The position numbers and the translations under genes were made by a program. A DNA stretch of 64,000 nucleotides, from positions 62,001-126,000 of the forward strand of contig JAUIHW010000007.1 in NCBI GenBank assembly GCA_030431775.1. The letters run 5' to 3'. Of the stretch, positions 1 to 10,299 are shown piece by piece. Under the pieces are notes generated by a model, which saw only the letters and a program-made list of their open reading frames with translations, had not been told where the DNA came from and ran no database searches. Source of the stretch: Gammaproteobacteria bacterium (GTDB lineage: Bacteria > Pseudomonadota > Gammaproteobacteria > Pseudomonadales > JAUIET01). Each line of letters begins with the position of its first letter. Positions within the stretch are counted from its first letter, which is position 1.

Positions 1-9
1 GCGCGCTTT

Positions 10-1335
10 TCAGGGGTTTTCGATCACGCGCAAAAGTGCGCCGACCTTGTCCCGAATTTCCTGCCACTCTTCATCGACGGTGGAGTCCAGGACGATGCCG
101 CCACCGCCCCAGCAATAGACTGTGTCCTTGTCGCAGACGACGGTTCGAATCAGAATATTGCTGTCCAAACGCCGGTTGCAGCTGAGGTAGAACACTGAAC
201 CGCAGTACGCGCTGCGTCGGTGACTTTCCAATTCGACAATGATTTCCATGGCCCGCCGTTTCGGCGCCCCGGTGATGGACCCGCCGGGAAACACGGCTGC
301 TAACAGGTCGAGCGCGTCCCGGTCCTCGCGCAGCTGGCCTGTTATTGAGCTCACCAGATGATGGATGGAAGCGAACGACTGCAGTTCAAACAGTTCGGGT
401 ACGGAGATACTGCCAGGCACACATACCTTGCCAAAGTCGTTTCGCAACAGATCAACAATCATCAGGTTCTCCGCACGGTTTTTCTCGCTGGCGCGCAGGG
501 CCTCCGCACTCGCATGATCCTCTTGCGGGTCAGCGCGACGCGGCGCTGTGCCCTTGATTGGCTGGGTGAGCACGGATTGCCCGATGACTTGTACGAAACG
601 TTCTGGCGACAGGCACAGCGTCTGTTGTCGGCTACCTGTGAAATAAGCCGAGAAGGGCGCGGCTGTGTGTTCGCGTAAACGGGTATACAAAGCTTCAGGA
701 GCGCCTTTGAAGGTGGCCTCGAAGCGCTGAGAATAATTGATTTGGTAACAGTCGCCATCAAGAATGTACTCGTGAATACGCTGGATAGCGTCCCGGTAAT
801 TGATGCGGCTCTGGGAAAGCTGGACTTCGGATGCCTGCCAGCCAGGGAGATGCTGTTGCGCATCGAGGCCGCGTAAAAGCCGTTGCACAATGGCCTGTGA
901 TTCGTCGGCTGGTATTTGGCTGATGAAATCGCAGCGCTTAAGCCCATGGTCCTGAATGATCGCCCAGGGGTAATAGCCGGCCTCGGCCAGCGGCATGGCC
1001 GGGCCATCCTGGCTACCGGGTTCCAGACCTTCCAGCGCCAGGCCAAATTCATAGCTGAGCAGGCCGATCAGCCCGCCACAGAATGGCAGTTCGTTAAAAA
1101 TGCTGGCCTGGCCTGCTGCTTGCCAGGTGGCTCTCAGTCTGGCCAGAAAGTTACTGGCTTCATCGGCATCTTCGCAGCTCAGCCAGCGGCTCGGGTTGGC
1201 TGCCAGAATGTCATAACGACCGCGTTCGCTGCCGTTGCTGTCCAGCCACACAGGATGCTTCATGGCCCGCAGCGACGAGAAATAGCGCTCGCTGTCAGCG
1301 TGGTAGGGCAACTGTTGACGATAGGCTTGAAACAA
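10..1335 (-). CDS. pabB: Aminodeoxychorismate synthase component I
   Basis: PabB makes 4-amino-4-deoxychorismate from chorismate and ammonia, the first step of p-aminobenzoate and folate synthesis in the cytoplasm. The 441-residue protein has the chorismate-binding fold of the TrpE/PabB family. A PIKGT motif (Lys261) marks aminodeoxychorismate synthases, where anthranilate synthases have PIAGT. A FPGGSITGAPK motif lies further on and a glycine-rich CWGGGGIVLDS segment near the C-terminus. The start is a TTG at 1333-1335 without a clear ribosome site. It is kept because the first 25 residues (LPYHADSERYFSSL) align in type with other PabB N-termini; the next ATG (1263) would remove them. It is transcribed away from the propionyl-CoA genes. 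The amidotransferase partner PabA is not in the window. Confidence 0.93.
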   Translation of the reverse strand: MFQAYRQQLPYHADSERYFSSLRAMKHPVWLDSNGSERGRYDILAANPSRWLSCEDADEASNFLARLRATWQAAGQASIFNELPFCGGLIGLLSYEFGLALEGLEPGSQDGPAMPLAEAGYYPWAIIQDHGLKRCDFISQIPADESQAIVQRLLRGLDAQQHLPGWQASEVQLSQSRINYRDAIQRIHEYILDGDCYQINYSQRFEATFKGAPEALYTRLREHTAAPFSAYFTGSRQQTLCLSPERFVQVIGQSVLTQPIKGTAPRRADPQEDHASAEALRASEKNRAENLMIVDLLRNDFGKVCVPGSISVPELFELQSFASIHHLVSSITGQLREDRDALDLLAAVFPGGSITGAPKRRAMEIIVELESHRRSAYCGSVFYLSCNRRLDSNILIRTVVCDKDTVYCWGGGGIVLDSTVDEEWQEIRDKVGALLRVIENP

Positions 1336-1404
1336 TGGAATCCCGGAAAAAGCAAACGATACTTAGCGGATTGTAACCTAGGACCTAGTTGGGCAAGGTA
1401 TTGA

Positions 1405-1433
1405 TTGACAAGAAAAAAACCACCTACTATTGT
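1405..1433 (+). promoter_or_regulatory. Candidate sigma-70 promoter of the propionyl-CoA operon
   Basis: A perfect -35 hexamer TTGACA (1405-1410) is followed after 17 nt by TATTGT (1428-1433), which matches 4 of 6 bases of the -10 consensus. This would give a leader of about 110 nt before the start codon at 1553. It lies in the 217-nt gap between the divergent pabB and carboxylase genes. No transcript evidence exists. Confidence 0.5.
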
Positions 1434-1552
1434 AACCCACCGGCGATCTGGGCGAACACTGCCCAGCACGATAGCCAACTAAGCCTCTTCATCCACCACG
1501 GTGTACATAACGATAGTGTGCGCCACACAGTTCAACAGAAAAAAGGTGAGCC

Positions 1553-3280
1553 ATGGCAAAAGCCGACTCGATCAACCCTGCACTACACAACCCTTTTGCC
1601 GAAGCCGAAGACCTCAAGTTTTCCGTACCTGGCCAGATTGATGAGACGCCCGGCTTGTACGAGGAAAACCTGCGTCAGGGTTATGAGCTTCAGCAGCGGC
1701 CGGCACAAGCTGCCGGCGTTGCGAATATTCGCAAGCAACACCAGAAAGGCAGGATGACCATCTGGGAACGGATCAAGGTTCTAACCGATGAACCGCCGAC
1801 GGTATTGTTTCAGAATTGGGGCGAGAACCTGGACGGCGCATCGCTGGTCACCGCGATTATCAAAGTGGAAGGTCGCGATGTGGCATTGTACGGCCACGAC
1901 TTTACAGTTCGCGCCGGTTCCATGGATGCCACGAATGGCAAAAAGCTGGCACGACTTTTTGAACTTGCGGGCAAACGGCGCATCCCGCTGATCGGCTTGA
2001 ATGACAGCGCTGGCGCCTATGTGCCTGCTGGTGTGGGCGGGCTGGATGGCTATGCCGAGGCTTTCACGGCGCTGCGCAAAATATCCGGCGTGGTGCCAAG
2101 CATTATGTGCATGTTCGGGTTTAATGCCGGTGGCGGTTCTTATCTGCCCAGGCAGGGCAGTTTCTTGATTCAGCCGAACAATACCTTTTTTGGCCTTACC
2201 GGGCCGGGTGTCGTCAAGTCGGTGTTAGGCGAGGACGTGACCCCGGACGAACTCGGTGGCCCGGGCGTGCATAGCCAGAGTGGGGTAACGGATTTTGTCG
2301 TGGAAGATGAAGTCAGTGCTTTGAAGCACGTGGTGACACTATTGCGTTATCTACCTGACAACAACGCTGAGCTGGCACGCTATCAGAGCACCTCAGACCC
2401 AATGGACCGGAAAACCTGGGACATCGACTTACTCCTTCGCAAGGCTTTCAATTCGCCGAGCGGTTTCAATACGCCACTTGATATCAGCATTATTATTCAA
2501 CAGGTCTGTGACCACGGGGACTACCTGGAAGTGCAGCCTGACCGGGCACGCAATACCGTGACTGCGCTCGGCCGCTTAGGAGGCAATGTGGTTGGCTTTG
2601 TAGGCAATAACAGCGCAGTGGCGTCCGGGCAGATTGATATTGACGCCGCCTATAAAAATGCCCGTTTTATCCGCTTCTGCAATTTATACAATATTCCGAT
2701 GATCTTTCTGGAAGATACCACCGGCTTTTTGCCTGGTAGAGAGCAGGAATCTCGGGGAATCGTGCAGGCGGGTCGCGCTATGCTGGATGCGATTATTGAC
2801 CTGCGTACGCCGCGCTTTCTGGTGTTGGTGCGAAATGCGTTTGGCGGTGCATATGCGTCCTATAACAATTATCCAACAGGCGCGGATTTTGTGATCGCGT
2901 TGCCTTCAACACGGGCGGCCGTGATGGGGCCGGCCGGCGTGGAGTTTGTCTATAAGGATGAGCTTCGAGCAATACGCGGTTCGGTGAAAGAGCGTATTGA
3001 AAAGGAAACAGCACGCCTCAAGAAAAAAGGGACCCGCGCCGCTGAAGCCGCCAAGCAGGCGAGCGAAACGGTTGCACTTTGGGTAAAAGAGCAGGAGTTG
3101 TTGCTGAATCAGCGTTATGAGAAAGAACTCATGAACCCTAATGAAGGGCTGAGTCTTGGCTCGATATCACAAATTGTCATGCCGTCCGATCTTCGCAAAG
3201 TGTTGGCTGAGAATATGCGCTTTCATTTGCAGCATTATGAAGCAGCCCCGTTGCAAGCCGTGCAACGGGAATTTCACTAA
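1553..3280 (+). CDS. Biotin-dependent acyl-CoA carboxylase, carboxyltransferase (beta) subunit
   Basis: This 575-residue protein has the two-lobed crotonase-like carboxyltransferase fold of propionyl/acetyl-CoA carboxylase beta subunits. The N-lobe holds [17 protein letters not shown] and a [11 protein letters not shown] stretch; the C-lobe holds [28 protein letters not shown] and [16 protein letters not shown]. It should transfer the carboxyl group from carboxybiotin to an acyl-CoA. Propionyl-CoA is the likely substrate because methylmalonyl-CoA mutase and its chaperone follow in the same operon. The length is somewhat above the usual 510-540 residues, with a charged helical insert (around residues 470-505). 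The ATG is preceded by AAAAAAGGTGAG. The partner biotin carboxylase/BCCP gene starts 30 nt downstream. Confidence 0.9.
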   Translation: MAKADSINPALHNPFAEAEDLKFSVPGQIDETPGLYEENLRQGYELQQRPAQAAGVANIRKQHQKGRMTIWERIKVLTDEPPTVLFQNWGENLDGASLVTAIIKVEGRDVALYGHDFTVRAGSMDATNGKKLARLFELAGKRRIPLIGLNDSAGAYVPAGVGGLDGYAEAFTALRKISGVVPSIMCMFGFNAGGGSYLPRQGSFLIQPNNTFFGLTGPGVVKSVLGEDVTPDELGGPGVHSQSGVTDFVVEDEVSALKHVVTLLRYLPDNNAELARYQSTSDPMDRKTWDIDLLLRKAFNSPSGFNTPLDISIIIQQVCDHGDYLEVQPDRARNTVTALGRLGGNVVGFVGNNSAVASGQIDIDAAYKNARFIRFCNLYNIPMIFLEDTTGFLPGREQESRGIVQAGRAMLDAIIDLRTPRFLVLVRNAFGGAYASYNNYPTGADFVIALPSTRAAVMGPAGVEFVYKDELRAIRGSVKERIEKETARLKKKGTRAAEAAKQASETVALWVKEQELLLNQRYEKELMNPNEGLSLGSISQIVMPSDLRKVLAENMRFHLQHYEAAPLQAVQREFH

Positions 3281-3310
3281 TCGCAACAGGCTGGAAGGTA
3301 GAGAATAGCA

Positions 3311-6199
3311 GTGAAAAATCATCAGGAATCATACCTAAATAACCCTCTTATTCACGCCGATCGGCGTCTGTCCAGGTCTGACTCTGCCTGGGTTCGCAGC
3401 TTCAGTTGCGAAGCGGCTCGGCCGCTGATTATCTGTCGTGGTCCCATCCGCAAGGAAGCGATGGATGTCTTTTCAGAAATGGGTATTACCGACTTTGGAA
3501 TTTTGTTATCCGAGAAAGACTCGATTGTGTACCGTCATGCGTTGGCACCGGAGCTGCGGGTTATGTCCGACCCTGCACATATTCACAGAGTACCAGACTA
3601 CACCGGTGCTACCCGGGAAGAGCGCAAACAGCGGATAGAGCAGATAATCGCGATCGCCAAGGCCAATAACTACGACTCGATTTTCGCCGGTTACGGCTTT
3701 ATGGCGGAAGACGAAGAAATGGTGGCGGCCATGGAAAATGCCGGCTTGATTTTTATTGGCCCATGTTCCAAGACAGTTCATGGTGCCGGTCTCAAAGATG
3801 AGGCGAAGCGGACCGCGCTCGCGGTCGGTGTTAGCGTTACGCCGGGCGTGGACAATGTCACTGCGCTCACATTGCTGCATAAATGCAAGGACCTTAACGG
3901 CCTTAAACAACTTGCAAAGAGCCATAAGCTGGCTGTTTCATCTGGCGTGCTGAACGATCCGGACCTGACTTTAGAGGAAAAAGCGGATGCGGTATTGGCG
4001 GCCTCTTATGCCAAAGGGGTTGATATTTACACCATTGAGGAAATGTCAGAACAAATAGAGCGCAGTGTTACTGATATGTACACGCGTTTTCCCAAAAACC
4101 GCATTCGTATGAAAGCGATTGGCGGCGGTGGCGGCAAAGGGCAGCGCATACTGGCGGCGCCGGACAGTTTTTCTGCCAAGTCCGCTGCGCAGCGAATCAG
4201 GCAGGCGGCAACAAAAGCACCCGGTTTGGTCAGGGAAATTCTGAACGAAGTTAAGGCAACTGGCGTTGGGGACAACAAGAACATCCTGATAGAACTGAAC
4301 ATCGAAACCACCCGTCACCAGGAAATACAGGTGATCGGTAATGGTGAATGGAGCCTTGCGCTGGGGGCTCGCGACTGTTCATTGCAAATGCACGAGCAGA
4401 AGCTGCTTGAGGTATCTGTCACCAGTGAAACTCTGGAAGAAAGCCTGGAAGCGGCCAGGCTCCAGGGAGCGCACAAAGCGGAAATCACCACGCTTGCCCA
4501 AGATGTGAAAACTCTGCAGGCCATGGAGGAAGAGGCCGAACGTTTCGGTACCGCCGTTGGTTTGGATTCCGTATCAACATTTGAATGCATTGTTGATCGC
4601 GATCAGCACTTTTTTATGGAGATGAACACCCGAATTCAGGTCGAACACCGGGTGACCGAGCTGTGTTATGCGTTGAGCTTCGTAAACCCGGAAAACGAAT
4701 CTGAGCAATTCGTGGTTACCTCATTGGTTGAAGCCATGGTGTTGCTGGCATTTCACAAGCGCCGTCTTCCAAGACCGCACCGGGTTCGCCGCCTCAATGC
4801 GTCCGTCGAGGCTCGACTGAACGCGACTAACCAGGCGCTTGCGCCTCATGCCGGCGGTGTTATCCATTCATGGACCGACCCTGTTGACGATGAGGTCCGT
4901 GATGATCAGGGTATTTGTCTCCACAATCCTGACACTAATGTATTTATGAAATACACCTTAGCCGGCGCCTATGACAGCAATATCGCGTTGATATTGACTC
5001 ACGGTGAGGACCGTCTGGACAGCTATCGCAGGCTGGCCCATATTCTTGGGCACATGAAGTTGCGTGGGCAGGACCTGGCAACCAATCTTGAGTTTCATTA
5101 TGGCCTGGTAAATTGGTTTATCGGCAATAATATAAATGCCCGTCCTACAACCCAGTTCATACAACCTTATCTGACGGCGGTTGGGCTGCTGAAACAACAG
5201 TCCAATCAAATCGACCTGGAGCTTTGCTACCAAATGCTCGGGCAGCACCTTCAGAAGGATGCAACCGACAGTGAACAGGCTCGGGCAATGCAAAGCGCGC
5301 TGGCCGCGAAACAGACTTTGCTGATTCGTCCGATGAGTATTTTGCTGGACCAGCCGCATATCCTAAGTGGCTGGTTGTCTGCTAATAAGGAAAGCTTCGC
5401 GCAGGCCAAGCGCGGCAAGAAAAAAGGCTCTGTCGGTATTGAATGGCAGCGCAACCCATTTGAGGTGCTGGCAGATCTTTACGATTTTCTGAACATGGCT
5501 TTCGCGCCGGGTCGCGCCCCGGCGAATATGATTTGGGACCATGACCAGCAGGTGTTGCAGGAAGGCCTGGCATTTTATGCTGAATTGGCGACCCGTCTGA
5601 AAACCGACGATTTCGCGGATATGTGTGCCATGCTTGCCGACGACGCCGCACCCAAAGGTATCAAACGCGGGCAATGGCAGCAATGTCGAGAGGCACACGC
5701 TGGTTTCCAGGCTGGCTTGCAGTTGCTGAACATTCTGCCAATCATGGCCTTTAACACTGGGTTTTTCGACCTGAAAGTTAATAATGACCTGAGCATAGCC
5801 ATTCCGGAAAAGCTCACCGACCGTGAGCTTCAGGCAGAAATGAATCGCGTACTAGTGCCACCGCCGCGAGCCAGTTCGGATGAGATTCTGGCCGCAAGCG
5901 GTGGTATGTACTACTCGCGCGAAGCGCCGGATATGCCGCAATTTGTTCAACCAGGAGATCACTTTGAACAGGGAGATCCCCTGTACATTGTTGAAGTCAT
6001 GAAAATGTTCAATAAGGTGCTTGCGCCATTCTCTGGAACCATTGACGAGGTGTTGATCGATACCGACGGTGTCATCATCAGCAAGGGGCAAGCAGTGTTT
6101 AAAATCACTCCGGATGAGAAGATCGAACAGGAAACTCCTGAGCAGGCCCTGGCACGCAGCCAGAAAGCCGGTCAGCTGTTTATCGACAGTTTGCAGTAA
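3311..6199 (+). CDS. Long biotin carboxylase/biotin carboxyl carrier (alpha) subunit
   Basis: At 962 residues this is much longer than usual propionyl-CoA carboxylase alpha subunits (about 660). The N-terminal half is an ATP-grasp biotin carboxylase: GYGFMAEDEEM, a glycine-rich KAIGGGGGKGQRIL, and MEMNTRIQVEH. An insert of about 90 residues (roughly 175-265) lies between the PreATP-grasp part and the glycine-rich loop. A long, mostly helical middle region (about 560-860) is unassigned. The C-terminal lipoyl/biotinyl domain carries EVMKMF, with the biotinylated lysine at 898. The start is GTG at 3311. It should carboxylate biotin with bicarbonate and ATP and pass the carboxyl group to the product of the gene at 1553. 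The neighbours favour propionyl-CoA, but the substrate is inferred. Confidence 0.87.
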   Translation: MKNHQESYLNNPLIHADRRLSRSDSAWVRSFSCEAARPLIICRGPIRKEAMDVFSEMGITDFGILLSEKDSIVYRHALAPELRVMSDPAHIHRVPDYTGATREERKQRIEQIIAIAKANNYDSIFAGYGFMAEDEEMVAAMENAGLIFIGPCSKTVHGAGLKDEAKRTALAVGVSVTPGVDNVTALTLLHKCKDLNGLKQLAKSHKLAVSSGVLNDPDLTLEEKADAVLAASYAKGVDIYTIEEMSEQIERSVTDMYTRFPKNRIRMKAIGGGGGKGQRILAAPDSFSAKSAAQRIRQAATKAPGLVREILNEVKATGVGDNKNILIELNIETTRHQEIQVIGNGEWSLALGARDCSLQMHEQKLLEVSVTSETLEESLEAARLQGAHKAEITTLAQDVKTLQAMEEEAERFGTAVGLDSVSTFECIVDRDQHFFMEMNTRIQVEHRVTELCYALSFVNPENESEQFVVTSLVEAMVLLAFHKRRLPRPHRVRRLNASVEARLNATNQALAPHAGGVIHSWTDPVDDEVRDDQGICLHNPDTNVFMKYTLAGAYDSNIALILTHGEDRLDSYRRLAHILGHMKLRGQDLATNLEFHYGLVNWFIGNNINARPTTQFIQPYLTAVGLLKQQSNQIDLELCYQMLGQHLQKDATDSEQARAMQSALAAKQTLLIRPMSILLDQPHILSGWLSANKESFAQAKRGKKKGSVGIEWQRNPFEVLADLYDFLNMAFAPGRAPANMIWDHDQQVLQEGLAFYAELATRLKTDDFADMCAMLADDAAPKGIKRGQWQQCREAHAGFQAGLQLLNILPIMAFNTGFFDLKVNNDLSIAIPEKLTDRELQAEMNRVLVPPPRASSDEILAASGGMYYSREAPDMPQFVQPGDHFEQGDPLYIVEVMKMFNKVLAPFSGTIDEVLIDTDGVIISKGQAVFKITPDEKIEQETPEQALARSQKAGQLFIDSLQ

Positions 6200-6232
6200 T
6201 TCACCGAGTGAGCACAGAAAGGGCAGCGATTT

Positions 6233-8377
6233 ATGAGCAAATCACACAGTGATCCCCTAACACAGTGGACAGAACTAGCGACCAGGCAGCTTAAAGGTAA
6301 GCCGCCAGAATCACTGAATTGGCAGACTCCCGAAGGCATTGAGCTGAAAGCGCTGTACACCAGTGCTGACCTGGCCTCGGTTGAACATGCTGACAGTCTA
6401 CCCGGACTGCCGCCATACATTCGTGGTCCTCAGGCTACGATGTACGCTGGAAGACCATGGACAATTCGGCAATACGCCGGTTTTTCCACCGCTGAGGAAT
6501 CTAATGCCTTTTATCGTCAGGCACTGGCTGCAGGTGGGCAGGGCATTTCAGTGGCGTTCGACCTGGCCACGCACCGTGGGTATGACTCCGATCATCCCCG
6601 GGTGCAGGGTGATGTTGGCAAGGCCGGCGTGGCGATCGATTCGGTTGAAGACATGAAAGTGTTGTTCGATGGTATTCCGCTGGATAAGGTGTCCGTGTCG
6701 ATGACCATGAATGGCGCGGTGTTGCCGGTGTTAGCGGGATATATCGTTGCCGCTGAAGAGCAGGGTGTGGAGCAGGCGGAGTTAAGCGGAACCATTCAGA
6801 ACGATATTCTGAAAGAATTTATGGTGCGAAACACCTACATATATCCCCCTGCGCCATCCATGCGGATTATCGGAGACATCATCTCCTATTGCTCCAGTCA
6901 TTTACCCAAATTCAACACCATCTCAATTTCCGGCTACCACATGCAGGAGGCTGGCGCGGATGCTGCACTCGAACTGGCCTACACGCTGGCCGATGGGAAA
7001 GAGTACATAAAAACCGCGCTTGCGGCCGGTTTGGGCATCGATGACTTTGCCCCCAGGCTGAGCTTTTTCTGGGGCATCAGCATGAATTTCTATATGGAAA
7101 TTGCCAAGTTACGGGCTGCGCGCCTACTCTGGACGGAAATTGTTGCGGAGTTCGAACCGCAAAATCCCAAGTCCAGTATGTTGCGCACCCACTCGCAAAC
7201 GTCGGGATGGTCCCTGACTGAGCAGGACCCTTACAATAACATAGTCCGTACCACGATCGAGGCAATGGCTGCGGTCTTTGGTGGTACACAGTCTTTGCAC
7301 ACTAACGCTTTGGATGAGGCTATAGCGCTGCCCAGCGAGTTCGCCGCCAGGATCGCACGCAACACCCAACTGATCATTCAGGAAGAAACCGGGATCACCA
7401 ATGTGATTGACCCGTGGGGTGGCTCGTACATGATGGAGTCACTGACCCAGGCGATTGCCGAACGCGCCCGCGAATTGATCGCTGAAATTGATGAGCAAGG
7501 TGGCATGGCCAAGGCCATTGAAACCGGAATGCCGAAACTGCGCATCGAGGAAGCCGCTGCACGCAAGCAGGCCCGAATTGATCGGGGAGAAGACGTTATT
7601 GTTGGGGTTAATAAGTACCAGCTGGACGAAGATGATCAGGTGGATATCCTGGAGATAGATAACGATGCGGTTCGTGAGGCGCAAATAACGGGGCTGAAAT
7701 CAATTCGTGCACAGCGCGATGAAAGCGCTGTCAACGCTGCACTGGCCAGGCTGACTAAAAGCGCAGAAAGCGGAGAAGGTAACCTTCTCGAACTGGCGGT
7801 TCAGGCCTGCCGTTTGCGGGCTACGGTGGGTGAAATCTCAGCAGCCATGGAAGAATCCTTTGGCCGATTCAAGGCAACAGCGCAGACCGTGTCCGGAGTA
7901 TACGGCGATGCATACCGCGACGATGAGGGCTGGGGCATGATCAGCAAGGATATTGAGGCGTTTATCGCTGAACACGGGCGGCGTCCAAGAATGTTGGTGT
8001 GCAAGATGGGCCAGGATGGCCATGACCGCGGTGCCAAGGTTATCGCAACAGCATTTGCCGATGTGGGTTTTGATATCGACCTGTCACCAATGTTTTCCAC
8101 ACCAGAGGAAGTGGCCCGTCAGGCCATTGAAAATGATGTGCATGCCGTGGGTGTGTCGTCGCAGGCTGCCGGACACAAAACGCTGGTTCCTGAATTGATC
8201 AAACAACTGGAAGCACAGGGAGCCGGCGACATTATCGTGATTGCTGGCGGCGTGATTCCAAAGCAGGACTATGAATTTTTGTATTCGGCTGGTGTGAAAG
8301 GCATATTTGGCCCGGGGACCCAAATTCCCGTTGCGGCTCGCGATGTGCTGGCGGCCATCAACTCAGCCACCGGGTAG
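6233..8377 (+). CDS. scpA: Methylmalonyl-CoA mutase, adenosylcobalamin-dependent
   Basis: It interconverts methylmalonyl-CoA and succinyl-CoA, feeding propionate-derived carbon into the TCA cycle. The 714 residues cover the full catalytic TIM-barrel domain ([49 protein letters not shown]) and the C-terminal cobalamin-binding domain with [12 protein letters not shown]. His597 of that DxHxxG motif is the expected lower axial ligand of B12. No separate small subunit is present, as in the single-polypeptide ScpA type. It begins 33 nt after the carboxylase alpha gene and ends 8 nt before the MeaB gene. A methylmalonyl-CoA epimerase is not visible in the window and must be elsewhere if the pathway is complete. 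Confidence 0.95.
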   Translation: MSKSHSDPLTQWTELATRQLKGKPPESLNWQTPEGIELKALYTSADLASVEHADSLPGLPPYIRGPQATMYAGRPWTIRQYAGFSTAEESNAFYRQALAAGGQGISVAFDLATHRGYDSDHPRVQGDVGKAGVAIDSVEDMKVLFDGIPLDKVSVSMTMNGAVLPVLAGYIVAAEEQGVEQAELSGTIQNDILKEFMVRNTYIYPPAPSMRIIGDIISYCSSHLPKFNTISISGYHMQEAGADAALELAYTLADGKEYIKTALAAGLGIDDFAPRLSFFWGISMNFYMEIAKLRAARLLWTEIVAEFEPQNPKSSMLRTHSQTSGWSLTEQDPYNNIVRTTIEAMAAVFGGTQSLHTNALDEAIALPSEFAARIARNTQLIIQEETGITNVIDPWGGSYMMESLTQAIAERARELIAEIDEQGGMAKAIETGMPKLRIEEAAARKQARIDRGEDVIVGVNKYQLDEDDQVDILEIDNDAVREAQITGLKSIRAQRDESAVNAALARLTKSAESGEGNLLELAVQACRLRATVGEISAAMEESFGRFKATAQTVSGVYGDAYRDDEGWGMISKDIEAFIAEHGRRPRMLVCKMGQDGHDRGAKVIATAFADVGFDIDLSPMFSTPEEVARQAIENDVHAVGVSSQAAGHKTLVPELIKQLEAQGAGDIIVIAGGVIPKQDYEFLYSAGVKGIFGPGTQIPVAARDVLAAINSATG

Positions 8378-8385
8378 CGTTTGGC

Positions 8386-9339
8386 ATGGAACTGGCTAAT
8401 GCGTTGCGTGGTGGAAATCGCCGCGCATTGGCGAAAGCCATAACCCTGGTGGAAAGCTCAAAACCTGAGCATATCGACCAGGCGCAGAACATCCTCGAAC
8501 AGTTGTTGCCGTATACAGGGAATAGCTTCCGGCTGGGTATTACCGGTGTGCCAGGGGTAGGAAAATCAAGTTTTATTGAAGTATTTGGCCTGTATTTACT
8601 TAGCCAGGGAAAGCGGGTTGCTGTTCTTGCGGTGGATCCCAGTTCCCCGCTCGCCGGCGGTAGTATTCTCGGCGACAAAACCCGCATGGAGACCTTGTCC
8701 AGACAGTCAGACGCTTTCATTCGGCCGTCGCCTGCGGCAGGCGCCTTAGGTGGAGTGGCCAATAAAACCCGGGAAACAATGCTGTTGTGCGAGGCCGCCG
8801 GTTACGATGTAATTGTTGTTGAAACCGTTGGGGTAGGGCAGTCAGAACACCAGGTGGCCCAGATGGTAGATTTCTTTCTGGTATTGATGCTTCCCAATGC
8901 TGGCGACGAGCTGCAGGGTATAAAGCGCGGCATCATGGAGCTTGCCGATGCGTTGCTTGTGAACAAAGCCGATGGCGACAGCCTTGGCATGGCTGCCCAA
9001 ACTCAGGCCCATTACCAAAGTGCGCTCCAGTTTTTAAGCCGCCGCGAATTCTGGACGCCTCAGGTGATGACCTGTTCGGCACTTGAGAACCGAGGGATAG
9101 ATTCGATCTGGGAGATGCTCTGCCAATACCGCGACGCGGCCCAGGCCGAACAACATTGGGCGCGGCGCCGAGCCCGGCAAAACACAGAGTGGCTGAGAAG
9201 CCTGGTGCATGAATTATTGGAACAGCGCCTCAATAGAAACCCGGAAATCAAAGCCCGTCGCCCTGAGCTTGAGCGTCAGGTCGCGGCCGGCGAAACAACC
9301 GCTTATAAAGCGGCCCAGGCTTTGTTGGCTTTACTCTGA
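8386..9339 (+). CDS. meaB: Methylmalonyl-CoA mutase-associated GTPase MeaB (ArgK family)
   Basis: MeaB is a G3E-family GTPase that guards methylmalonyl-CoA mutase, gating cofactor loading and protecting against inactivation. The 317 residues show a Walker A GVPGVGKS (54-61), VDPSSPLAGGSILGDKTRM, ETVGVGQSE as the switch/Walker B region, and the NKAD guanine-specificity motif. This matches the length and order of the family. The start codon is 8 nt after the mutase stop, so translation is probably coupled. It is the last gene of the plus-strand propionyl-CoA operon and ends 20 nt from the convergent ppsR. No clear terminator hairpin is seen between them. Confidence 0.94.
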   Translation: MELANALRGGNRRALAKAITLVESSKPEHIDQAQNILEQLLPYTGNSFRLGITGVPGVGKSSFIEVFGLYLLSQGKRVAVLAVDPSSPLAGGSILGDKTRMETLSRQSDAFIRPSPAAGALGGVANKTRETMLLCEAAGYDVIVVETVGVGQSEHQVAQMVDFFLVLMLPNAGDELQGIKRGIMELADALLVNKADGDSLGMAAQTQAHYQSALQFLSRREFWTPQVMTCSALENRGIDSIWEMLCQYRDAAQAEQHWARRRARQNTEWLRSLVHELLEQRLNRNPEIKARRPELERQVAAGETTAYKAAQALLALL

Positions 9340-9359
9340 GCAAAGACGCACGCTTCGCC

Positions 9360-10190
9360 TTAATACTCCGTTTGGTCCCGGCGAGTAATGCCCGACACGG
9401 CGAGTATCCTCCCGGCAATTTCCTCTATGGACAGATGGGTCGTGTTCAATGAAGAAATACGGTTGCGGGCAAACAGGCTTTCAGCAAGCCTGATTTCTTC
9501 TTCGCAGCAATTCAACGAAGCATAGCGACTGTTTGGACGCCGCTCCTGGCGAATGGCGGCCAGCCGCTCGGCATTAATGTTCAAGCCGAACAGCTTGCTT
9601 TTGTACGGCTGTAAAGCGCGTGGCAGGCGCATGTCATTAAGATCTTCATCGGTGAGCGGATAATTGGCAACGTACAATCCGTATTGCAACGCCATGTAAA
9701 TACTGGTTGGCGTTTTCCCGCTGCGCGACACACCGATCAATACAACATCCGCCTTTTCATAGTTTGAAGCGTGCCGGCCATCGTCGTTATCAATGGCATA
9801 GTGGACAGCGTTGATCCTGGAGTTATACGCAGCGTCGTGGGCGACAGAGTGTCCACGTCCCACGGTAAAGTTGGACTCGGTCTGCAGCTCTTGTTCGAGA
9901 GGTGCCAGATAACTGGAAAATACGTCCACCATAAAGCAGTTGCTTTCCGCCAGTTTTTCTCTGATTTCAGGTTTGATGATCGTTTCAAACACCACGGGAC
10001 GGTAAGCACTAACAGCAGCCACCTGATTGATCTCATTCACCGCGTATTCAGCACGTTCCAGTGAGTCTATGTAGCGCAATACCCGGGTGTCGAACTCGAT
10101 TTGGTCGAAATGTGCCAACAGGCTGCGGCCAAGAGTCTCGGCCGTAACCCCGGTACTGTCTGAGACGAAAAAAGCGCTGCGCTTGTCCAT
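9360..10190 (-). CDS. ppsR: PEP synthase regulatory protein (kinase/pyrophosphorylase)
   Basis: PpsR switches PEP synthase off by ADP-dependent threonine phosphorylation and on by phosphate-dependent dephosphorylation. The 276 residues have the DUF299 family features: N-terminal FVSDSTGVTAETLG, HSVAHD in the middle, and a P-loop GVSRSGKT (153-160) followed by PTSIYMA and an NYPL segment. The ATG at 10190 is preferred over one three codons upstream because it aligns with the usual MKRxAFF start. It is divergent from ppsA, its target, across about 110 nt, so the two can be co-regulated. Confidence 0.93.
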   Translation of the reverse strand: MDKRSAFFVSDSTGVTAETLGRSLLAHFDQIEFDTRVLRYIDSLERAEYAVNEINQVAAVSAYRPVVFETIIKPEIREKLAESNCFMVDVFSSYLAPLEQELQTESNFTVGRGHSVAHDAAYNSRINAVHYAIDNDDGRHASNYEKADVVLIGVSRSGKTPTSIYMALQYGLYVANYPLTDEDLNDMRLPRALQPYKSKLFGLNINAERLAAIRQERRPNSRYASLNCCEEEIRLAESLFARNRISSLNTTHLSIEEIAGRILAVSGITRRDQTEY

Positions 10191-10299
10191 AACCCACATT
10201 TAGCATGAATAGTGAGTTTATTTTACGCTAACGGGCTGGGATTCGTAGCAAATTCCATTATTATTGCGCCTTTTGATCAGCGCCTGATTTGGGGGAATT

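Noticed and set aside
1481-1540. TGTGCGCCACACA as a CRP site before the propionyl-CoA operon
   Set aside because: It lacks the TGTGA and TCACA half-sites and proper spacing.
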